Positions 5,423 through 10,141 of a DNA stretch of 10,141 nt are shown here, piece after piece. The notes beneath the pieces are model-generated. The model made no database searches and had not been told where the DNA came from. It saw only the letters and a program-made list of their open reading frames with translations. Positions within the stretch are counted from its first letter, which is position 1; each line of letters begins with the position of its first letter. The translations under genes were made by a program, and so were the position numbers. Origin of the DNA: CAMYJH01 sp041589735 (GTDB taxonomy: Bacteria; Pseudomonadota; Gammaproteobacteria; HK1); NCBI GenBank assembly GCA_041589735.1, contig JBFHVA010000130.1:1-10141 (forward strand), given 5' to 3'.

Positions 5423-6697
5423 ATGCACGGGTCAACACGCGTACCAACCGCACTCATCATCTCACTGCTGCTGGCAGCCTCGTTCGTTGCCGCCGCCAAC
5501 GGCCTCAAGACCACTGAAGTCGGTCTCACATATCAGGGCCGGGACGGTAACCGCTATCTGGCCGGGCGCGGGCCTTTGCCCAGAGCCAGGGTCGTGGACG
5601 TGGCGCTCGACAAGCCGATCGAGTGGATTGTCGGGGTGCCGGTGGGCAACGACAGCTTGTGGGTGGCGGTGTTGAACGACGGTGCGGTCAGGGCCATTTC
5701 GCTTCAAGCCGGCGCGGCCCGGATCATTCCAAACTTCGAGCCCGCCAGGCTCGACGGGCCCCCGGTGCTGATCCGCCAGGGGCGGCAGGTGGCGGTACCG
5801 GCGCCTTCGGACGACGGTTCGCCCTTGTCCCACGCGGTGCCGCTGGCCCGGCAGGATCGTCTGGCCTTCGTTTCGAGGCGGGGGAGACTGGGTTTGGCCA
5901 CCGCCTGGGGCAGCCAGCGCTCGGAAGTCATCCTGCGGGGGCTGCTCGATGCCCGGGTACTGGCCGACGAGACGGGCCGAGTCCTGCTGCTGAGCGATCC
6001 CACCGAACGCTATCCCCACGGCGCTTTGGGCGACACAACCGAAGCCGCCTCCATGACGCTGATCGACGCGGGCGGGCGGCCTCGGGTCATTAGCCGCATC
6101 GAGTTTCCGCAGAATTCGGTGTTTGAAGGTCTGGCGCCCATCTGGACCGACTGGAACCGGGACGGGCAGCGGGAAATCGTTGCGACGCTGTCGACGGAAC
6201 GGGGCGGCGCCAGGCTTGTGCTCTACGACGAAAGCGGCACCACGCTGGCAGAAGGCCCCGCTATCGGCGCCGGCCGGCGATGGCGACACGCCATTGCCGT
6301 GGCACCGTTCGGTCCCGACGGCGAAATGGAGCTGGCCGAAGTGCTGACGCCGCATCTGGGCGGCGTGGTTCAATTCTTCAAGTGGGAAGGAAAACAATTG
6401 GTGCGGGTGGCGCGTATTTCCGGGTTCACCTCTCACGTACACGGATCCCGCAATCTGGACCTGGCGGCGGCCGGAGATTTTGACGCCGACGGCAGCGTGG
6501 AGCTCCTGCTTCCGACCCAGGATCGCACCCGACTCGCCGCCATTCGCCGTACCACAAAAGGGGCCGAACGGGCGTGGGAGGTGAAGCTACCGGCTCAACT
6601 GTCTTCGAACCTGGCGGGAGTGACCCTCGCCGGGGGAAGAATGATCGTGGCCGCGGGGCTTTCCAACGGCACGCTTCGGTTCTTTCATCCGCGTTAG
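5423..6697 (+). CDS. Secreted FG-GAP/VCBS-like repeat protein, function unknown
   Basis: The product is 424 residues with ATG at 5423, preceded by GAGG at 5410-5413 (spacing 9). A TTG at 5372 would add 17 charged residues and is rejected. The N-terminus is a signal peptide with hydrophobic core ALIISLLLAASFVA and probable cleavage near AAA-NG. The rest is rich in short beta strands. Two acidic loops of the FG-GAP/VCBS kind are visible: DWNRDGQREIV (from D243) and GDFDADGSVELL (G351 onward, D352, D354, D356). These motifs bind calcium in integrin-like beta-propellers, and the spacing suggests a propeller in which other blades have lost the motif. The fold and role are inferred. It is probably periplasmic or surface-exposed, since no membrane anchor or sorting signal follows the signal peptide. 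It is transcribed divergently from the EF-hand lipoprotein and converges on ltaE. Confidence 0.78.
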   Translation: MHGSTRVPTALIISLLLAASFVAAANGLKTTEVGLTYQGRDGNRYLAGRGPLPRARVVDVALDKPIEWIVGVPVGNDSLWVAVLNDGAVRAISLQAGAARIIPNFEPARLDGPPVLIRQGRQVAVPAPSDDGSPLSHAVPLARQDRLAFVSRRGRLGLATAWGSQRSEVILRGLLDARVLADETGRVLLLSDPTERYPHGALGDTTEAASMTLIDAGGRPRVISRIEFPQNSVFEGLAPIWTDWNRDGQREIVATLSTERGGARLVLYDESGTTLAEGPAIGAGRRWRHAIAVAPFGPDGEMELAEVLTPHLGGVVQFFKWEGKQLVRVARISGFTSHVHGSRNLDLAAAGDFDADGSVELLLPTQDRTRLAAIRRTTKGAERAWEVKLPAQLSSNLAGVTLAGGRMIVAAGLSNGTLRFFHPR

Positions 6698-6747
6698 CGG
6701 GCCCTTCATCGCCCTGATCCGGTCGCCCGCCTCGACTTGAGCGCGAC

Positions 6748-6775
6748 CCCGGACCGCCGCTTCAGGCGGCGCGGG
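6748..6775. terminator. Possible shared hairpin between convergent genes
   Basis: CGCCGC (6755-6760) pairs with GCGGCG (6766-6771) around TTCAG. The stem continues as CCCG (6748-6751) with CGGG (6772-6775) after a 3-base bulge. It lies in the 64-base gap between the secreted-protein stop and the ltaE stop and covers the ltaE stop codon. Neither strand has a T-run after it, so termination, if any, would not be classically intrinsic. Confidence 0.3.
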
Positions 6776-7784
6776 CGAAGTAGGCTCGCGCGGCCTCAAT
6801 CACCACGGGAATATTTTCCGGGTGAAAGTCCAGGTGAGTCACCATACGAATAGGAGCTCCGGCGGAGACGTAAATTCCCCGCTCGCGCATGTGCTCGGAG
6901 AAGCTGGCTGAATCGCCCTCGGTCACGTTGACGAAGAGCATGTTGGTCTGCACCTCGTCAGGATCCACCGAGAGGCCGGGGACCCCGGCGAGCCCCTCCG
7001 CCAGTGACTTGGCATTAACGTGGTCCTCGGCCAGACGCGCGACATGGGATTCTAGGGCCACGATACCGGCGGCGGCGATGACGCCCGCCTGGCGCATTCC
7101 GCCGCCGGTGACCTTGCGCCAGCGCCGGGCCCGCTGGATGAGGTCGCGGCTGCCGCAGAGCACCGAGCCGACAGGGGCCCCTAGACCCTTGGAGAGACAG
7201 AAGGAAACGCTGTCGAAGCCGGCGGTAATGCGATTCACCGGGACCCCGAGCTTCACCGCCGCGTTGAACACCCGGGCGCCGTCCAGGTGCAGCGCCAATC
7301 CCTTTTCGTTGACGAACTCCCTCGCCTTGTCGATGTATGCGAGGGGGAGCACCTTTCCGGCCTGGGTGTTTTCCAGGCACAAGAGCCGGGTGCGGGCGAA
7401 GTGGATGTTGTCCGGTTTGATCACCCGCGCTACGGACTCCAGGGATAAGGTGCCATCGGGCTCGAAGTCGATGGGTTGCGGCTGGATGCTGCCCAGCACG
7501 GCCGCGCCTCCGCCTTCGTACCGGTAGGTGTGGGCCAGCTGGCCGACGATGTATTCGTCGCCGCGCTCGCAGTGGCTGAGCAGCGCCAGCAGGTTGGACT
7601 GGGTGCCGCTCGGAACGAAGACGGCGCTTTCATGACCGAGGCGCTCCGCGGCCAGGGCCTCGAGCCGATTGACGGTGGGGTCCTCGCCGTATACGTCGTC
7701 CCCCACCTCGGCCGCGGCCATGGCGGCGCGCATGGCCTTGCTGGGGCGGGTGACGGTATCACTTCGAAGGTCGATAGCGCTCAT
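6762..7784 (-). CDS. ltaE: Low-specificity L-threonine aldolase
   Basis: This PLP enzyme cleaves L-threonine and L-allo-threonine to glycine and acetaldehyde, and acts on other beta-hydroxy amino acids. It is cytoplasmic and usually a tetramer. The 340-residue length fits the family. The sequence follows E. coli LtaE closely: IDLRSDTVTRPS at the N-terminus, VGDDVYGEDPTVN (27-39), SGTQSN (59-64), H85 in QLAHTYRYEGGG (ring-stacking histidine), GSIQPQPID, LENTQAGKVLP (137-147), D168 and R171 in HLDGAR, and the Schiff-base lysine K199 in SFCLSKGLGAPVGS. WRKVTGGGMRQ (222-232) and R313 in APIRMVTHLD are also kept. GGGAG ends 5 bases before ATG at 7784. All catalytic residues are present, so it should be active. 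It is divergent from a dehydrogenase/aminotransferase pair and convergent with the secreted-protein gene, so it is probably transcribed alone. Stereospecificity for L over D is inferred from the fold-type I family. Confidence 0.95.
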   Translation of the reverse strand: MSAIDLRSDTVTRPSKAMRAAMAAAEVGDDVYGEDPTVNRLEALAAERLGHESAVFVPSGTQSNLLALLSHCERGDEYIVGQLAHTYRYEGGGAAVLGSIQPQPIDFEPDGTLSLESVARVIKPDNIHFARTRLLCLENTQAGKVLPLAYIDKAREFVNEKGLALHLDGARVFNAAVKLGVPVNRITAGFDSVSFCLSKGLGAPVGSVLCGSRDLIQRARRWRKVTGGGMRQAGVIAAAGIVALESHVARLAEDHVNAKSLAEGLAGVPGLSVDPDEVQTNMLFVNVTEGDSASFSEHMRERGIYVSAGAPIRMVTHLDFHPENIPVVIEAARAYFARAA

Positions 7785-7826
7785 ATACGCTCCCGGGGCT
7801 GATCCAATCGGCGGCGAAAAAAATAA

Positions 7827-7855
7827 TGAGGCTAACCTCAGCTTTTAATTTAGCC
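7827..7855. promoter_or_regulatory. Dyad-symmetric site in the ltaE/dehydrogenase divergent promoter region
   Basis: TGAGG-CTAA-CCTCA (7827-7840) is a dyad with perfect 5-bp arms. Overlapping it, GGCTAA (7830-7835) and TTAGCC (7850-7855) form another inverted repeat about 20 bases apart centre to centre. Both lie in the 148-base gap between divergent starts, where a transcription factor could control both sides. No regulator gene is adjacent, so the operator reading is tentative. Confidence 0.35.
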
Positions 7856-7860
7856 AAGCA

Positions 7861-7889
7861 CTGACATAGCCGTTATGCTTTCTTACTAG
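7861..7889 (+). promoter_or_regulatory. Weak sigma70-like promoter candidate for the dehydrogenase gene
   Basis: CTGACA (7861-7866) matches the -35 consensus at 5 of 6 positions. A 17-base spacer leads to TACTAG (7884-7889), which matches the -10 at only about 3 of 6. It is the best such pair in the gap and is well placed relative to the ATG at 7933. The assignment is tentative. Confidence 0.3.
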
Positions 7890-7932
7890 GCAGCTGACAC
7901 CAATCTCGCGCGAATTCTAGGAGGCGCACTCA

Positions 7933-8682
7933 ATGGCCGAAAATCAGCCGGAAAGCAGACGCACCCTGATTCTGACCGGGGCGAGCCGGGGCATCGGTCA
8001 CGCCACGGTGAAGCGTTTCTCCAGCGCGGGTTGGCGGGTGATTACCTGCTCACGGCATGCGTTTCCGGAAGACTGTCCCTGGGAAGCGGGTCCCGAAGAC
8101 CACATTCAAATCGACTTGTCCGACGAGGACAACACCCTCGCCGGGATTGCCGAGATGCGCAAGCGTTTGAATGGTGGCACTCTCAACGCACTGGTAAACA
8201 ACGCCGGGATCTCGCCCAAGGGACCCAACGGAGAACGGCTCGACGCTATCCATACCAAGGCAAACGACTGGAAGCACGTCTTTCAGGTCAACTTCTTCGC
8301 CCCCATACTGCTCGCCCGCGGGCTCATCGAGGAGCTTAAAGCGGGCAAAGGCACCATCATTAACGTGACCTCTATCGCCGGAAGCCGGGTGCATCCTTTT
8401 GCCGGAGCTGCTTATGCCACCTCCAAGGCCGCTCTCGCCGCGCTGACTCGAGAGATGTCGGCGGACTTCGGGCCCCACGGGATCCGCGTCAACGCCATTG
8501 CACCGGGAGAAATAGATACCGCGATCCTTTCACCAGGCACCGAGGAGATTACGCGGCGGCTTCCTTTGCGAAGATTAGGGACGCCCGAGGAAGTGGCGTC
8601 GACGATATATTTTCTCTGCTCGCCCCAGGCGAGCTACGTAACAGGAACCGAGATTCAAATTAATGGTGGCGAGCACGTTTGA
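7933..8682 (+). CDS. SDR family NAD(P)-dependent oxidoreductase (classical short-chain dehydrogenase)
   Basis: This is a classical short-chain dehydrogenase/reductase that oxidises an alcohol or reduces a ketone using NAD(P). At 249 residues it has the usual size. The nucleotide-binding motif is TGASRGIG (15-22), the core motif NNAG is at 89-92, and the catalytic tetrad is N120, S147, Y161 and K165 (Y-A-T-S-K). PGEIDTAI (191-198) and the C-terminal strand ASYVTGTEIQINGG are typical of FabG-like enzymes. R41 just after the second strand (VITCSRH) hints at NADP preference. TAGGAGG at 7918-7924, 8 bases upstream of ATG, is close to ideal. The aminotransferase gene starts 52 bases after the stop, and the two are probably co-transcribed. 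The substrate is unknown. An amino alcohol, hydroxy acid or sugar would all fit, and FabG-like use in fatty-acid synthesis is less likely because no fatty-acid genes are near. Confidence 0.93.
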   Translation: MAENQPESRRTLILTGASRGIGHATVKRFSSAGWRVITCSRHAFPEDCPWEAGPEDHIQIDLSDEDNTLAGIAEMRKRLNGGTLNALVNNAGISPKGPNGERLDAIHTKANDWKHVFQVNFFAPILLARGLIEELKAGKGTIINVTSIAGSRVHPFAGAAYATSKAALAALTREMSADFGPHGIRVNAIAPGEIDTAILSPGTEEITRRLPLRRLGTPEEVASTIYFLCSPQASYVTGTEIQINGGEHV

Positions 8683-8711
8683 GATACGTGACGACGACCG
8701 CCGAATCAACA

Positions 8712-8730
8712 GAACCTACAGGTAGGGTTC
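8712..8730 (+). promoter_or_regulatory. Small stem-loop covering the aminotransferase ribosome binding site
   Basis: GAACCTA (8712-8718) can pair with TAGGGTTC (8723-8730), leaving one bulged G and a CAGG loop. The right arm contains most of the ribosome site GGTAGGG (8721-8727), which is 7 bases before the ATG at 8735. Folding would hide the ribosome site. The pairing is seen; a regulatory role is inferred, and the stem is short. Confidence 0.35.
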
Positions 8731-8734
8731 ACCC

Positions 8735-10117
8735 ATGACGCACGCTCCGAATTTGCTCGCGGCAAAAGACATTGCCTACAACCTCCACGGTTACACCAAC
8801 TGGGTGCTCCACCGAGACAAGGGCCCGCTGCTGATTACCGGTGGCGAAAACATTTATATCTTCGACGACGAGGGCAACAAGTACATTGAAGGTCTCGCTG
8901 GCCTGTGGTGCGTTTCGCTGGGGTTCAGCGAGCCGCGCCTGGTGAGGGCAGCCACGCGCCAGCTCGAGCTGATGCCTTTCTCGCACAACTTCGCCCACCG
9001 GGCGACCGAGCCGGTCATTGAGCTGGCGGAGAAGCTAATCGGCATGGCCCCGGAGCGCATGGGCAAGGCGTTCTTCGTCAACTCGGGATCGGAGGCGGTG
9101 GACAGCGCAATTCGCTTCGTCTGGTATTACAACAACGCCCGCGGACGTCCGAAAAAGAAAAAGATCATCTCCCGGCTTCGCGGCTATCACGGAGTAACGG
9201 TTGCCGCCGGAAGCCTGACCGCGATCCCGATGATGCAGAAAGATTTTGACCTGCCGCGGGAACGCTTTCTGCATACGGATACCCCGCACTACTACCGTCA
9301 CGCCGAGCCCGGGGAGTCGGAGCCGGCGTTTTCCCGGCGGCTGGCGGAAAGTCTCGACCGGCTCATTGAAGAAGAGGGCGCCGATACGGTGGCCGCATTT
9401 ATCGCCGAGCCGGTGATGGGCGCGGGCGGCGTCATCGTTCCACCCGAATCTTACTTCGAACAAATACAGGCGGTGCTGAAGAAGCACGACGTGCTGATGA
9501 TCGCCGACGAGGTCATTTGTGGCTTCGGGCGCACGGGCAACATGTGGGGCAGCCAGACTTTTGATATCCGCCCGGACATGGTGACCTGTGCCAAGCAGCT
9601 CTCCTCCGGCTATCTTCCGATCGCGGCGCTCATGATTTCGGACGAGCTCTACGAGGTGATCGCAGACAACAGCAAAATGCACGGCGTGTTCGGCATGGGC
9701 TATACCTACGGCGCGCATCCGGTATCCGCGGCGGTGGCCTTGGAGACTCTTAAAATCTACGAGGAACGCGACATTGTCAGCCACGTGCGGCAGGTTTCAG
9801 CGACTTTCCAGTCGCGTCTTCAGGATCTCAGCCGGCATCCGCTGGTGGGACAGACCCGAGGCGTCGGTCTCATTGGCGCGGTTGAGCTGGTGGCGGACAA
9901 AGAGACCAAGAATCAGTTCGATCCGTCCGTGAAGGCGGCGCAAGGCGTGGCCGATCGGGCGCAGGCCAACGGTTTGATCGTGCGAGGCCTGGCAGGGGAT
10001 GCCGTTGCCATATGTCCGCCGCTGATCATCGACCAAAAGCAGATTGGAGATCTGTTCGATCGCTTCGAGCGCGCCCTCGACGAGGCCGCGCCGGAAATTC
10101 GCAGCAAGGCGGCGTGA
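8735..10117 (+). CDS. Class III PLP-dependent aminotransferase (omega-amino acid/amine:pyruvate type)
   Basis: This enzyme moves an amino group from an omega-amino acid or amine to a keto acid, probably pyruvate, in the cytoplasm. At 460 residues it matches the omega-transaminase group that includes Pseudomonas SpuC and the Chromobacterium violaceum enzyme. Landmarks in order are LAGLWCVSLGF (54-64, with the W58 region), SGSE (117-120, phosphate cup), Y151-H152-G153 (ring stacking), E225 in AEPVMGAGG, D258 in IADEV (pyridine nitrogen), K287 in TCAKQLSSGY (Schiff base), T324 in GYTYGAHP, and R417 in GLIVRG. The last matches the mobile carboxylate-binding arginine of pyruvate-using members. The segment SHNFAHRATEPVIELA also recalls the GABA:pyruvate type. 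The donor could be beta-alanine, GABA, putrescine, taurine or another amine, and the sequence alone does not decide. It follows the SDR gene by 52 bases and probably forms an operon with it. Databases often name such proteins 'aspartate aminotransferase family', which is misleading about substrate. Confidence 0.94.
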   Translation: MTHAPNLLAAKDIAYNLHGYTNWVLHRDKGPLLITGGENIYIFDDEGNKYIEGLAGLWCVSLGFSEPRLVRAATRQLELMPFSHNFAHRATEPVIELAEKLIGMAPERMGKAFFVNSGSEAVDSAIRFVWYYNNARGRPKKKKIISRLRGYHGVTVAAGSLTAIPMMQKDFDLPRERFLHTDTPHYYRHAEPGESEPAFSRRLAESLDRLIEEEGADTVAAFIAEPVMGAGGVIVPPESYFEQIQAVLKKHDVLMIADEVICGFGRTGNMWGSQTFDIRPDMVTCAKQLSSGYLPIAALMISDELYEVIADNSKMHGVFGMGYTYGAHPVSAAVALETLKIYEERDIVSHVRQVSATFQSRLQDLSRHPLVGQTRGVGLIGAVELVADKETKNQFDPSVKAAQGVADRAQANGLIVRGLAGDAVAICPPLIIDQKQIGDLFDRFERALDEAAPEIRSKAA

Positions 10118-10141
10118 GGCCTGCCTCTGAGTGACGTTACC

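Noticed and set aside
5462..6442. A 326-codon minus-strand open frame opposite the secreted FG-GAP-like gene
   Set aside because: The plus-strand gene has a signal peptide, a ribosome site and calcium-type loops. The antisense product is proline/glycine/arginine-rich with no motif.
9035..9784. A 249-codon minus-strand open frame opposite the aminotransferase
   Set aside because: The aminotransferase is complete with all catalytic residues; the antisense product has no family features.
1..10141. CRISPR arrays, tRNA/rRNA genes, insertion sequences, prophage genes, toxin-antitoxin or defence systems
   Set aside because: I read both strands for regular spaced repeats, transposase or integrase motifs and tRNA-like folds and found none I can support.

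Overview
The window looks like chromosomal DNA of a GC-rich proteobacterium (roughly 60% G+C by eye, not counted). Three things point to Pseudomonadota, most likely the gammaproteobacteria. The ABC transporter resembles the arginine/ornithine (Aot), histidine (His) and octopine (Occ) systems of that group. The threonine aldolase reads almost like Escherichia coli LtaE in its motifs. The lipoprotein has a Gram-negative style lipobox with an outer-membrane-type +2 residue. I see no phage, transposon, CRISPR or RNA genes.

Left half, plus strand (1-4381): a five-gene amino-acid uptake operon. It starts with a zinc-dependent succinylglutamate desuccinylase/aspartoacylase-family protein (5' end cut by the window edge). 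Next come an ABC ATPase, a periplasmic binding protein and two inner-membrane permeases. Together they make a complete polar/basic amino-acid importer (ATPase, receptor, permease heterodimer) with an accessory hydrolase of the AotO type. Strong hairpins lie at the end of the hydrolase gene and between the receptor and permease genes. A hairpin plus T-rich tract, nested in a 14-nt inverted repeat, closes the operon.

Middle (4584-6697): two divergent envelope genes of unknown role. On the minus strand is a small lipoprotein with a canonical EF-hand loop. On the plus strand is a secreted protein with two FG-GAP/VCBS-like acidic calcium-type loops.

Right half (6762-10117): a minus-strand low-specificity L-threonine aldolase (ltaE), then, divergently, a short-chain dehydrogenase/reductase and a class III omega-aminotransferase on the plus strand. 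All three act on amino acids, amines or carbonyl compounds. With the transporter they suggest an amino-acid/amine uptake and catabolism neighbourhood, but the substrates are not fixed by sequence.

The window is mostly ordinary metabolic and transport DNA. The items most worth a second look are the adjacent pair of putative calcium-binding envelope proteins, the hydrolase-transporter linkage, and several RNA-level structures: the receptor/permease hairpin, the nested terminator repeat, and a stem-loop over the aminotransferase ribosome binding site.
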